Notes: generated by a model not told the origin, from the sequence alone. A stretch of DNA of 64,000 bases from Actinomycetota bacterium (GCA_040757835.1 JBFLWJ010000002.1:1-64000); one strand, 5' to 3'; shown: positions 9,033-17,106, counted from the stretch's first letter. Program-made: numbers and translations.

Positions 9033-9064
9033 GCATCTATACATCCGCCGCCTTCGCGGCAAAA

Positions 9065-9088
9065 AGGTAGGCGACCTCTCGCCTACCT
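9065..9088 (-). terminator. Intrinsic terminator between tRNA-Gly and tRNA-Cys
   Basis: A perfect 10-bp inverted repeat (AGGTAGGCGA and TCGCCTACCT) with a 4-base loop is followed on the minus strand by TTTTT. It lies 8 bp downstream of tRNA-Gly and would separate it from tRNA-Cys. Confidence 0.75.
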
Positions 9089-9095
9089 GTATTGC

Positions 9096-9171
9096 TGGAG
9101 CGGAAGACGGGATTCGAACCCGCGACCCTCACCTTGGCAAGGTGATGCTCTACCAACTGAGCCACTTCCGC
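9096..9171 (-). tRNA. tRNA-Gly (anticodon GCC)
   Basis: Acceptor GCGGAAG/CTTCCGC, D-arm GCTC/GAGC, anticodon stem CACCT/AGGTG with loop TGCCA (GCC), T-arm GGGTTCGAATCCC, discriminator T and encoded CCA ending at 9096. Confidence 0.96.
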
Positions 9172-9188
9172 CTGCTTCACACCTCACG

Positions 9189-9217
9189 ATTCTAGCATCG
9201 CCCGCCCGGTTGCTCAA
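9189..9217 (-). promoter_or_regulatory. Predicted promoter of tRNA-Gly
   Basis: Minus-strand TTGAGC (9212-9217), 17-bp spacer, TAGAAT (9189-9194). The start would fall about 10 bp before the mature tRNA 5' end. Confidence 0.6.
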
Positions 9218-9228
9218 GGCCGGCCGGT

Positions 9229-9594
9229 CTACCTCCTGGCCTCTTTCTGCAGGACCTTGCTGACGATGATCAACCTGCTCGCCCGGTCCTTCAGGGCGCG
9301 CTTGAATTCGATGACGCTCTTCTCGAAGTCCGGTTCGGGTTTGTAGGCGTAGATGGTCTCCGCGCCGTCTCCCGCCCTGAACTCGTGCGAGAGGATCCCC
9401 TTCGCCGCCAGCCTCTCCAGGAAGGGCTCGATGTCCGAACCGAGCCTGCCGATGCTCATGGCTATGCTGGCGGGAGAACCGACCGTGTAGGGGTTCTCAT
9501 GGAAAAACATGATCAGATCCCAGGTGATGAACGAATCTACGAACTCCTCGACGAAGTTGCCTACTTGCTGGTCCAGGTTTTCGAAATCTAGCAT
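9229..9594 (-). CDS. Small winged-helix-like protein of unknown function
   Basis: 121 residues. The middle (about 25-70) reads like a winged helix: FFHENPYTVGSPASIAMSIG, then a helix and a KGILSHEF-type wing, followed by a Tyr-containing segment and a basic C-terminal helix. No catalytic motif. It starts 28 bp after the KaiC-like gene on the same strand and is probably cotranscribed with it. A role as DNA-binding or protein-binding partner of the ATPase is inference from position. Confidence 0.6.
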   Translation of the reverse strand: MLDFENLDQQVGNFVEEFVDSFITWDLIMFFHENPYTVGSPASIAMSIGRLGSDIEPFLERLAAKGILSHEFRAGDGAETIYAYKPEPDFEKSVIEFKRALKDRASRLIIVSKVLQKEARR

Positions 9595-9622
9595 CGCAGG
9601 ATCACACCTCGTTAACTCCCGT

Positions 9623-10420
9623 TTATTTGAAGAACTCCTCCGCCTTCTTCAGGCGGCGCGTAATGTACGGGTTTCCGCTGAGGATACCCTCTCTTCCCTC
9701 GAAAACCGCTTTGATCTCTATCCCCGCGGGAGTGATCAGCATGCGCCTGATGCTCTTGTCGTGATCCGAGGCGCGGTGCTTGAGCACGAAGAGCGCGCGC
9801 TCGATACTCGAGCTGATCTCCACGTAGCGCAGCTGGATGATGGTGTCCACGATATACGAGAGACCGGCCTCCGCCACTGACATATTGCCGGTGATGAAAG
9901 CGTCCTCCTGGGTAACCAGGGCGGTGATGTCATAGCGCAGCAACCCGTTGAGGAACGTGTACATTATCTCTCGCAGCTGTACGGGCTCCTGGGTTATACG
10001 CTCCAGCTGGGTCATGGAGTCCACGAAAACCCGCTTGGCGGAGATCTCCTCAATGGTGCGGTCGAAGATCCCTCCCGGCTGCTGGATCTCCCTAAGGAAC
10101 ACGGCGGGGGTGGTGAAAATGGTACGCAGTTTGTCTTCGCGCTCATATGCCCTCAGGTCGAACCCTATGGAGATGGCATCGCGGTATAGCTGTCGCGGGA
10201 ACTCCTCGAAGGTGATGATCAACCCCGGCTCGTCGTATTCGAGGATGCCCCTGGAGATATACTCCATGCCCACACAGCTCTTGCCGGTGCCTGGGGCCCC
10301 CTTGATGACCGCGACGGAGTTGAAAAGCAGCCCTCCACCCAGCATGTCGTCAAGTCCAGAGATCCCCGTCGGCACGCGGTGAGAGTTGCTCTTGCCTGCC
10401 TCGGATCCTCCCGCGCCCAT
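9623..10420 (-). CDS. KaiC/RadA-like single-domain RecA-fold ATPase
   Basis: 265 residues from an ATG at 10420 behind GGGGAG. The KaiC signature RVPTGISGLDDMLGGGLL precedes Walker A GAPGTGKS (41-48). The GLIITFEEFPRQL segment supplies the paired acidic residues, and RVFVDSMTQL forms Walker B near residue 140. Only one KaiC domain is present, without the phosphorylation/circadian layout, as in the many archaeal and bacterial KaiC-like signalling ATPases. Such proteins commonly pair with DNA-binding or sensory partners; here the downstream partner is the small winged-helix-like protein. The biological input is unknown. Confidence 0.85.
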   Translation of the reverse strand: MGAGGSEAGKSNSHRVPTGISGLDDMLGGGLLFNSVAVIKGAPGTGKSCVGMEYISRGILEYDEPGLIITFEEFPRQLYRDAISIGFDLRAYEREDKLRTIFTTPAVFLREIQQPGGIFDRTIEEISAKRVFVDSMTQLERITQEPVQLREIMYTFLNGLLRYDITALVTQEDAFITGNMSVAEAGLSYIVDTIIQLRYVEISSSIERALFVLKHRASDHDKSIRRMLITPAGIEIKAVFEGREGILSGNPYITRRLKKAEEFFK

Positions 10421-10575
10421 CTGTACTCCCCTGACTCTCACAACAGGATGTCATTATTCTACAACATTCACGCCCACCCGACCTAGGCGAAATGGCCAAC
10501 CTCGCGTCCCATAAAGGTGTCGGGGCGGCTGCGCGCCGCCCCGACCGGTTGAAGGACGAGATGCGATGAGGCTTT

Positions 10576-10749
10576 TTAATGCAGGAAACATCGATGGCAG
10601 AAGGAGTCGTCGATATCCTTCCCCATCTTTCCGCAATAAGCTTTGAACCCCCTGAGCTCCATGGTCTCCCCGTCCCTGATCTCGCGCAGCACGTGGAGTT
10701 TGTCGCACCAGAAGAAATCGTCAAGACCCAGCTTCGGCCGTTCCTTCAT
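10576..10749 (-). CDS. Small Cys/His-rich protein (57 aa), likely metal- or cluster-binding
   Basis: A 57-codon frame from ATG at 10749 to TAA. The protein is basic in the first part (MKERPKLGLDDFFWCDKLHV) and ends with a compact AYCGKM..DDSFCHRCFLH pattern, giving four Cys in all, plus His. The frame is closed by a stop just upstream, so this ATG is the only start. It is preceded by a well-formed promoter and a palindrome in its leader. Function unknown; a zinc or Fe-S knuckle is inferred from the cysteines. Confidence 0.6.
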   Translation of the reverse strand: MKERPKLGLDDFFWCDKLHVLREIRDGETMELRGFKAYCGKMGKDIDDSFCHRCFLH

Positions 10750-10770
10750 CCATCATCACCCCGTTTCTAT

Positions 10771-10837
10771 TGTTAAACATTTATATAATATTTTAACAAT
10801 ATTAACTCTAGTATAACCTGTCAACAGGGCTTGTCAA
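10771..10837 (-). promoter_or_regulatory. Strong promoter with palindromic operator for the 57-aa protein
   Basis: Minus strand: TTGACA (10832-10837), 16-bp spacer, TATACT (10810-10815), then an AT-rich leader with an inverted repeat TGTTAAA (10792-10798) and TTTAACA (10771-10777). The palindrome lies just downstream of the expected start point, a position used by repressors. The stretch is far more AT-rich than its surroundings. Confidence 0.6.
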
Positions 10838-10887
10838 GACTTTTTCTCGACTTTTTTCGCGCTGCCCGTTGTACTTGATAAGCCTGC

Positions 10888-10917
10888 TTGTGCCCGGTTT
10901 TCGGTTACGCATATAAT
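10888..10917 (+). promoter_or_regulatory. Predicted promoter of the acyl-CoA synthetase alpha gene
   Basis: TTGTGC (10888-10893), 18-bp spacer, TATAAT (10912-10917); the ATG at 10947 follows an AAGGAGG site. It is divergent from the promoter of the small Cys-rich protein. Confidence 0.55.
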
Positions 10918-10946
10918 CGATCTCGGTCCAGGACAAAGGAGGGACG

Positions 10947-12416
10947 ATGGCCAAGGACCTCGACAGGATCTTTAATCCCGCTTCCATCGCCATGGTCGGC
11001 GCTTCAAACACGCCGGCGAAATGGGGTTCCTTTCTGCTTATAAACCTCATGGCCGGCGGCTATCCGCGTGAGCGGATCTACCCCGTAAACCCCAGGGAGA
11101 CGACGATACACGGCCTGCAGGCCTATCCCTCTCTCGCATCGCTTCCCACCGTCCCCGACCTCGCCTTCATCACCACCCCTGCCACCACCGTGGCCGGCAT
11201 CCTCGAGGAATGTGCCCGGGTTGGGACGGACCATATCATCGTCATCTCATCAAACTTCTCCGAGGTCGGCGAGGACGGGGCGCGTCTTGAGCGGGAGGTC
11301 AAGGAGACTGCCATAAGGCACGGCCTCACCGTCGTGGGGCCCAATACCATGGGCATCGTGAGTACGCGGCGCAGGATCTTCGCGGTCGGCGCCCCGGTGC
11401 AGCTGCACCCCGGAGGCATCTCCTTCGTATCCCAGAGCGGCAACGTGGGGGCCAACATGCTGGGGTGGACCATGAACCAGGGCATCGGTTTCGGCAAGTT
11501 CGTCGGCAGCGGCAACGAGGCCCTTCTTCACGCCGAGGACTATATAGATTATTTCGGAGAGGACGATGAGACCAGCCTCATCCTCGCCTATCTCGAGGGC
11601 GTGGACAACGGCAGGGATTTCATCGAGATCGTCTCCCGCATCAGCCTCGCAAAACCGGTGATCGTGCTCAAGTCGGGGCGCACCGAGGAGGGCGGCAGGG
11701 CCGCCATGTCTCACACCGGCTCCCTGGCCGGCTCTGACCATATCTACGATGCCGCCTTCCGCCAGAGCGGGGCCATCCGAGCCGATACCTCCCAGGACAT
11801 GCTGGACCTGGCGAAGGCCTTCGAGCGCCTGCCCCTGCCGCGTGGCGACCGCGTGGGCGTGATCACCCTTGGGGGAGGTTGGGGGGTCCTGGCCACCGAC
11901 GCCACGGCCGCGGCCGGGCTGAAAATGGGTAGACTCGACGCCGAGGTGACCAGGGTGTGCGACGAGATGTTGCCGCCGTTCTGGAGCCATGCCAACCCGG
12001 TGGACCTGGTGGGGACCATCTACATGGACACCCACGTGGCTATCCTGGAGGCCATGGCGAAGTCGCCGGAGATGGACGCCATCATCGTCCTGGGCTCCCT
12101 GGGGACCGGCACCATCATCGGCCTCAACGTACTGGTCTCCCAGAAGCTGATCATGGATATGAGCGAGGACGCCCTCAAGGGTTTCTTCACCGAGCTCAAG
12201 GGGCGCAATATCAGGTTGCTCGCAAGGGCCAAGGAGCTGATGGCCACTTACAACAAACCAATCGTCTTCGTCGAGATGCAGTTCATCGGGGAGGAGAGCC
12301 TGCGCGACCTGGAGGCGGGAGAGACCGTCATCTTCACCGCCCCCGAGAAGGCCGCCGCGATCATAGCGAAGATGCTGCAGTACCGCCGCTACCTGGAGAG
12401 GAAAGGCGCCATCTGA
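10947..12416 (+). CDS. NDP-forming acyl-CoA synthetase, alpha subunit
   Basis: 489 residues: CoA-binding Rossmann domain (about 5-130, FNPASIAMVGASNTPAKWG), then two succinyl-CoA-ligase-like flavodoxin domains. The catalytic phosphohistidine motif SHTGSLAGS is near residue 255, and ISFVSQSGNVG near 155 is the family's phosphate-site loop. These enzymes convert acyl-CoA plus ADP and phosphate to acid, CoA and ATP, and are common in fermenting archaea and anaerobic bacteria. The ATP-grasp beta subunit is neither fused nor adjacent, so it must be encoded elsewhere. Flanked by its own promoter and a terminator, so monocistronic. Confidence 0.88.
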   Translation: MAKDLDRIFNPASIAMVGASNTPAKWGSFLLINLMAGGYPRERIYPVNPRETTIHGLQAYPSLASLPTVPDLAFITTPATTVAGILEECARVGTDHIIVISSNFSEVGEDGARLEREVKETAIRHGLTVVGPNTMGIVSTRRRIFAVGAPVQLHPGGISFVSQSGNVGANMLGWTMNQGIGFGKFVGSGNEALLHAEDYIDYFGEDDETSLILAYLEGVDNGRDFIEIVSRISLAKPVIVLKSGRTEEGGRAAMSHTGSLAGSDHIYDAAFRQSGAIRADTSQDMLDLAKAFERLPLPRGDRVGVITLGGGWGVLATDATAAAGLKMGRLDAEVTRVCDEMLPPFWSHANPVDLVGTIYMDTHVAILEAMAKSPEMDAIIVLGSLGTGTIIGLNVLVSQKLIMDMSEDALKGFFTELKGRNIRLLARAKELMATYNKPIVFVEMQFIGEESLRDLEAGETVIFTAPEKAAAIIAKMLQYRRYLERKGAI

Positions 12417-12448
12417 TACCCCCCCATCGCGGGATCGCCGGGACGCAG

Positions 12449-12475
12449 AACGGCGCCTCCGGTGGAGGCGCCGTT
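12449..12475. terminator. Hairpin terminator after the acyl-CoA synthetase gene
   Basis: A 12-bp perfect stem, AACGGCGCCTCC and GGAGGCGCCGTT, with a GGT loop, starts 33 bp after the stop. It lies between two convergent genes. Confidence 0.7.
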
Positions 12476-12500
12476 AGACCCGCAAGCGTGACCGTCTCGC

Positions 12501-12689
12501 CTAGCTCTCCACGAAACGGGGCTTCATCTTCTTCGGGTTCCAAACCGTGTAAATGCCCTCGTCCGGGCAGTTCGGGAGGGGTTCGTTCTCGTCCTTATGC
12601 TCGTACTCGTACGCGCATTTGTCGCAATAGTACTTTCCGGCCGGAGCTTTCTCTCCCGTTGTCAGAACCTCATCCGCCATCTGGTTCAC
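12501..12689 (-). CDS. Rubredoxin/zinc-ribbon-like small protein, one metal ligand missing
   Basis: 62 residues with YYCDKCAYEYEHKDENEPLP, then NCPDEG. The first CxxC pair is intact, but the second knuckle has only one Cys (CPDEG where CPxCG is usual), so just three Cys remain. The start may be MNQ at 12689 or MAD four codons in. Members of this short ribbon group occur next to redox and stress genes; no function is established here. Followed downstream by the acyl-CoA synthetase terminator region in convergent orientation. Confidence 0.65.
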   Translation of the reverse strand: MNQMADEVLTTGEKAPAGKYYCDKCAYEYEHKDENEPLPNCPDEGIYTVWNPKKMKPRFVES

Positions 12690-12815
12690 CTCCGTGTTTC
12701 GATATGACGGGAGGCGTTATCATCCGCCTCGTCAGCAGGCCAGTCTTCATTTTGTTCCGTGGGGCATTATTAGTCAACCCCGAAAGGACCCACGTGAACG
12801 CAGGTCGTAGCGCGG

Positions 12816-13187
12816 TCAGGAACCGCCGATGATGCGGTTCACGGTATCGAGGAGTTCGCCGATGGTAAAGGGCTTCACCAGACAGGCCTCGACCTTCATC
12901 TTGCCCTCCCGCTCTATCTCCTCCACCGCCCTCTTCATGGCGGATATGATTATGACCGGTATGTCGCCCATGTCCTCGCGGTCCTTTATCTCCTTGTATA
13001 CCTCTATGCCATCGACGTGGGGCATCATCAGGTCCAGGAGGATGAGTTCGGGCTTCACCGACTCCAGGCGGGGTATGATCTCGCGGCTCTCGGTGAAACC
13101 GGCCACACGATAGCCATGCTTCTGAAGGATGATCGACACGAGGTCGATCATGTCCGGATCGTCCTCGATGTAGGCTATCGTCTTCAT
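12816..13187 (-). CDS. Single-domain response regulator (CheY-like receiver)
   Basis: 123 residues, receiver domain only. The acidic pocket is EDD near residues 8-10, the phosphoacceptor Asp is in ELILLDLMMPHVDG near residue 52, the conserved Ser/Thr is in VIIISA and the Lys is in LVKPF near residue 109. A GGAG ribosome-binding site precedes the ATG. No histidine kinase or output domain is adjacent, so it probably works with a partner encoded elsewhere. Confidence 0.9.
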   Translation of the reverse strand: MKTIAYIEDDPDMIDLVSIILQKHGYRVAGFTESREIIPRLESVKPELILLDLMMPHVDGIEVYKEIKDREDMGDIPVIIISAMKRAVEEIEREGKMKVEACLVKPFTIGELLDTVNRIIGGS

Positions 13188-13310
13188 TTTTGCATGCTCC
13201 TTTTGCCAGCAGCGGCCTCACTATTTATATCGTTTTACTAGCACTTTTGCTTGAGGATGCCCGCCATAAATTACAACATATGGTAATGAGCCGGTCGCCG
13301 CTCCGCATCC

Positions 13311-14180
13311 TCACAGGCCCCGCATGTACTCGGGCCTCAAGAGCTCAGGCCGCTCTATGGCACTGTCTATCATCTGAATGAGCGCGTTCTTGTCCCTGGA
13401 GAGCACGCCCTTCAGGGGCAGATAGTTGGAGGCGTGGTTGGTCCTGAACACGCACTCGGACAGCTCGCTCGCCTCCAGGAACAGCCTGAGCTCCCGCAGC
13501 AGATCCGCCTGGCCGGGCAGGATGAACTTTCCCGCCTCCTGCTCCCGGTGGAGGGGTGTGCCCGGGACCACCATCAGGGTCAGGGCGCTGAGATAGTCGG
13601 GGTCCATGGCCGATACCGCCTGCGCGCTCCTCAGGGCATGGTCTCGGGAGCCCTCCTCTCCTCCCAGTCCGAGGAGGACGATGACCGAAGCCTGCAAGCC
13701 GCAAGCCCTGGCCTTGACCACTGCCCTTATCATGTCCTCGCTCCTGTCCCGCTTGCGCACCCGCTCCAGAACGCGGTCGTCGCCACTTTCCAGGCCTACG
13801 TACACGATGCCCAGCCCTAGCGCCACCAGTTCGCGCAGCTCCTCCTCGGTCTTGTCGTTGATATCCCTGCCGTTGCCGTATATACCCACCCTCTGCAGGC
13901 GGGGAAAGGCCCTGTTGAGTCCCTGCAGTATCTTCACGAGGTCCGCGAAGGGCAGGCAGAGTGCGTTGCCGTCCGCGAGAAAGACGCGGTGCGTATCCGG
14001 GACGATCTCCGCGGCCTCGGCGATGTCCGCGAGCACCTCATCTACATCCCGCGGCTCGAACCGCGTCCCGGTATAGGTGGGGCAAAAAGTGCAGGCGTTA
14101 TGAGAGCAGCCATATGCTGCCTGCAGGATTAGACTGCCGGCCTCGCTGGGGGGCCGGATGACCGTTCCCCTGTATCGCAT
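13311..14180 (-). CDS. Radical SAM protein of the CX4CX2C type
   Basis: 289 residues. The cluster-binding loop YGCSHNACTFC has four residues between the first two cysteines (C-x4-C-x2-C) rather than the canonical three, a recognised variant. The core TIM-barrel signals follow: RVFLADGNALCLP (motif with GGE-like role), GLGIVYVGLESGDDRVL, and ASVIVLLGLGGEEGSR. There is no extra cluster-binding C-terminal domain and no B12 domain. The family is widespread and mostly annotated only as radical SAM protein; the reaction is unknown. It stands alone between a response regulator and an acetyltransferase gene. Confidence 0.85.
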   Translation of the reverse strand: MRYRGTVIRPPSEAGSLILQAAYGCSHNACTFCPTYTGTRFEPRDVDEVLADIAEAAEIVPDTHRVFLADGNALCLPFADLVKILQGLNRAFPRLQRVGIYGNGRDINDKTEEELRELVALGLGIVYVGLESGDDRVLERVRKRDRSEDMIRAVVKARACGLQASVIVLLGLGGEEGSRDHALRSAQAVSAMDPDYLSALTLMVVPGTPLHREQEAGKFILPGQADLLRELRLFLEASELSECVFRTNHASNYLPLKGVLSRDKNALIQMIDSAIERPELLRPEYMRGL

Positions 14181-14263
14181 CCCTCTCCTTCAACCGGAAG
14201 TGCCCGAAGGCGACCCCGCCAAATAGTATAGCATGCGCGTAAGGTGGTGGGCGCCGCAAGCGA

Positions 14264-14995
14264 TTACCGGGGCTCCTCCGCCCCGCCACCCCTCCGGGCA
14301 GATCCGCCCCGCTCCAGCACCTCGCCAATACTGCGTGGACGGCCGCGAAAGTCAGCCCAGGCCTGGTCCTTGAAGAGCATCTGCTCGAAGCGGTCGTACA
14401 GTTCGGCGCTTACCTCGGGGCCTATACGGGCGGTGAAGAAGTTGGCGGAATCGAGGTTGACGTTCGGCTCGTCGGTCTCGTAGTACATAAACCCCGCCTT
14501 TTCCAGATACTCGAGGAGCATGCGCCGGTAGGCGTCCTTGCCGAGTCCGCTGGCGTCCAGGTCCCAGTGCCACGCATAACCCGTGCAGATGACGATCTTG
14601 TCGTCGAAGAAGTGGTCGCGCAAACCCGTATCCATCATCCTGTTGGCTATGCCCATCCCGCGCCATCCCTTGCTCACCTCGATGGCCATGGCCTCGATGA
14701 TCCCCGGGACGGCCTGCTTGCCCCACCTCTCGGCGGGACTCGGCGGCGCGATGGCAACGAACCCCACTATCCTGTCGTCCTCAGCGTGGGCGATGATTAT
14801 GTTGCTCTCCTCCCCGCGCGCGATCCGCTCCAGCGCCTTCTTCTCTCGCGCCGCGGGGTAATTGGGTGCGGCGAAGGCTCCCATCCCTTCGTCCAGGCGC
14901 ATAGACGCGATCATCGCTGGATCCGCCTTGGCCACGATCCAGATCCGGCCCTTGGGTGTGTCTATGTGGTCCGGCTGTAAAGCCTCGGCGTTCAA
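14264..14995 (-). CDS. acuA: AcuA-like GNAT acetyltransferase
   Basis: About 243 residues from a TTG at 14995, which has GGAG 7 bp upstream; the frame stays open to 15193, so earlier starts (TTG 15046, ATG 15082) cannot be excluded. The GNAT acetyl-CoA loop is AIEVSKGWRGMGIANRMM, and the flanking segments (SNIIIAHAEDDRIVGFVAI; TGYAWHWDL; NFFTARIGPEVS) resemble Bacillus AcuA. That enzyme acetylates and silences acetyl-CoA synthetase. Similarity is from remembered family features, not a search. It diverges from an unknown conserved-looking gene. If the role holds it would tune acyl-CoA ligase activity, of which two candidates are in this window. Confidence 0.75.
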   Translation of the reverse strand: MNAEALQPDHIDTPKGRIWIVAKADPAMIASMRLDEGMGAFAAPNYPAAREKKALERIARGEESNIIIAHAEDDRIVGFVAIAPPSPAERWGKQAVPGIIEAMAIEVSKGWRGMGIANRMMDTGLRDHFFDDKIVICTGYAWHWDLDASGLGKDAYRRMLLEYLEKAGFMYYETDEPNVNLDSANFFTARIGPEVSAELYDRFEQMLFKDQAWADFRGRPRSIGEVLERGGSARRGGGAEEPR

Positions 14996-15110
14996 ACCCG
15001 CTCTCCAGTGCTCTATCCGCCATGTCCGCTTGGGTGGAGGATACAATAAGGTTAATCTATAATATACCCGTCCGCTTATCATGGGACCTGCGAGATGGAA
15101 ACGGAGTATC

Positions 15111-15956
15111 ATGCGCAGCATCATGGCTCGCGGGGCCGGAGATGCGCTAAAGGCCCTGGCCGGGGCAGACCCCCACCATAATATCCACGCCATTAACCAG
15201 CTCGACCCTGACCTGAAAGCGCGGATCTATTCCCTGCTCGTACCCGATAAGGTCTTCGATATCTGCAAGATAGACCGCGCGAGCTGGATCAACCCCCTGG
15301 GCGAGAGGACCTTCAAGGTGGTGGCGCCGCGCCAGGCGGGCTTCGCCATCATAGAAGTGAGGAAACGCCCCACCGACCACGACTGCGTCTTCTTCCTGGA
15401 GATCGCCGATACGCCTTTCTTCAAGGTCGAGATAACCTTCCTGATCATAAACGACCCCCATTCACCCCGCTTCAACACCGACATCGACGACGCGGGACGC
15501 AGGACGAAATTCGGTACGGCCCGCCGCAACATACCCGAAGAGGTGCGTGCCATGCGGGCGGGCATGGCGCCGGGACAGGTACGCAGCGGCCTGCATCTGC
15601 TCAGGGACTTCATGCCCCTCGTCCTGGGCTTTCTGTCCGATATGGGACAGGATATGCTCGTCGCCGAACCCCTTGCCTACCATGACGCCATCATCTTCGA
15701 GAAGCACGGCTTCAATTACGTGCGCGGCAAGAAGAAGATGGAGCGGATAAACCGAGGCTTCCAGCCCGGCGGCGAGCTCTTCGCCCGCCTGGACGGCAGC
15801 ACCCCCTTCCGGCAACCCGGCGCCGAGAAGACGGTACGCGGCAGGAGCTGGGCCATCCATGACGGTATCCTGGGGGAGTCATGGAGGGATATCGAGATGT
15901 ACAGGCCCCTGGAGAGCCCCCCGAGCATCTCCACTTTCCCCGGATGGGTCTACTGA
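15111..15956 (+). CDS. Protein of unknown function, divergent from acuA-like gene
   Basis: About 281 residues from the ATG at 15111 behind GGAG; an ATG at 15081 is also in frame. No signal peptide or membrane segment. The central part (about 75-160) is beta-rich and charged (GERTFKVVAPRQAGFAIIEV; CVFFLEIADTPFFKVEITFL), and the C-terminal part contains HDAIIFEKHGFNYVRGKKKM and WAIHDGILGESWRDIEMYR. I do not recognise the family. A TATAAT at 15058-15063 precedes it. The EKHGFNYVRG segment resembles the C-terminal lobe of acetyltransferase-like folds, but this is weak. Confidence 0.7.
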   Translation: MRSIMARGAGDALKALAGADPHHNIHAINQLDPDLKARIYSLLVPDKVFDICKIDRASWINPLGERTFKVVAPRQAGFAIIEVRKRPTDHDCVFFLEIADTPFFKVEITFLIINDPHSPRFNTDIDDAGRRTKFGTARRNIPEEVRAMRAGMAPGQVRSGLHLLRDFMPLVLGFLSDMGQDMLVAEPLAYHDAIIFEKHGFNYVRGKKKMERINRGFQPGGELFARLDGSTPFRQPGAEKTVRGRSWAIHDGILGESWRDIEMYRPLESPPSISTFPGWVY

Positions 15957-16092
15957 TTGCCGGTACCTACCGGCAATACAGCAGCTATAATAACAGGATG
16001 ACGGCGGCTCCGGGCGCTTCGTCGCCGTGGGATTGCCCGAATCGCGGCAGGAGACCGCGCGGGTATAAGTGGGACAGGACGGAGGTGAAGAG

Positions 16093-17106
16093 ATGATAGT
16101 CGTCATGTCACAGGACGCCAGTCGCGAACAGATCGACGCGGTGATGAAAAAGATCGAGGAGTTCGGCCTGCAGACCCATCCCATCTACGGGGTGCAGAAG
16201 ACGGTCATAGGCGTCATCGGCGACGATAAGACCAAGGTCGTGGAGACCATGGCGGGCTATCCGGGTGTCGAGCAGATCATCCCCATCCTCAAGCCCTACA
16301 AGTTCGCCTCCCGCGAGACCCACCCGCAGGATTCGGTTATCGAGGTCGGAGGCCTCAACATCGGCGGCGAAAGGGTCGTGGTCATGGCCGGCCCCTGCGC
16401 GGTGGAGAGCCGCGAGCAGATCCTCAATTCAGCGCGCCTGGTCAAGATGGCCGGCGGTTCCGTCCTGAGGGGAGGAGCATATAAACCCCGGACATCGCCT
16501 TACAGCTTCCAGGGCCTTGGCGACGAGGGCCTGCGGCTGCTGGCCGAAGCCCGTGATGAGACGGGGCTTCCGGTGGTCACCGAGCTGACCGATCCGCGCA
16601 AGATCGATATCTTCTGCGAGTATACCGACATCATCCAGGTCGGGGCGCGCAATATGCAGAACTTCGTGCTGCTCACCGAGATCGGACGCAGCGGACATCC
16701 CGTGCTCTTGAAGCGCGGCCCCAGCTCGAAGATCGAGGACCTCCTCCTGGCCGCGGAATACATCGTCAAGGAAGGCAACCGCAAGATCATCCTGTGCGAG
16801 CGCGGGATCAGCACCTTTGAAACCTATACCCGTAATACCCTGGACTTGTCGGCGGTGGCGGCCCTCAAGAGGCTCTCGCACCTTCCGGTCTTCGTCGACC
16901 CCAGCCATTCCGTGGGCATCGCGAACCTCGTCCCCGCCATGTCCCTGGCAGCGGTGGCGGCGGGGGCGGACGGCCTGATCGTCGAGATCCACCCCAACCC
17001 CAATGCAGCGTTGTGCGACGGCCCCCAATCCCTCGATTTCGAGACCTTCAGCAGCCTCATGACCAGGCTGCGCAAGGTAGCACGGGCCATAGGCAGGGAG
17101 GCGTGA
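16093..17106 (+). CDS. aroF: 3-deoxy-7-phosphoheptulonate (DAHP) synthase
   Basis: 337 residues from ATG 16093, which follows GGAGG; a frame extension to 16069 is not needed. An N-terminal ferredoxin-like regulatory domain (1-70), as in Thermotoga-type DAHP synthases, precedes the barrel. Barrel motifs: MAGPCAVES, LRGGAYKPRTSPYSFQG, IQVGARNMQNF, CERGISTFETYTRNTLDLSA, FVDPSHSVG and EIHPNP. It condenses phosphoenolpyruvate and erythrose 4-phosphate at the head of aromatic amino-acid synthesis. The N-terminal domain implies feedback control by an aromatic amino acid. No other shikimate gene is adjacent. Confidence 0.95.
   Translation: MIVVMSQDASREQIDAVMKKIEEFGLQTHPIYGVQKTVIGVIGDDKTKVVETMAGYPGVEQIIPILKPYKFASRETHPQDSVIEVGGLNIGGERVVVMAGPCAVESREQILNSARLVKMAGGSVLRGGAYKPRTSPYSFQGLGDEGLRLLAEARDETGLPVVTELTDPRKIDIFCEYTDIIQVGARNMQNFVLLTEIGRSGHPVLLKRGPSSKIEDLLLAAEYIVKEGNRKIILCERGISTFETYTRNTLDLSAVAALKRLSHLPVFVDPSHSVGIANLVPAMSLAAVAAGADGLIVEIHPNPNAALCDGPQSLDFETFSSLMTRLRKVARAIGREA

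Noticed and set aside
9033..9064. Possible extra RNA between tRNA-Cys and the terminator
   Set aside because: No cloverleaf or stable fold beyond the terminator was seen.
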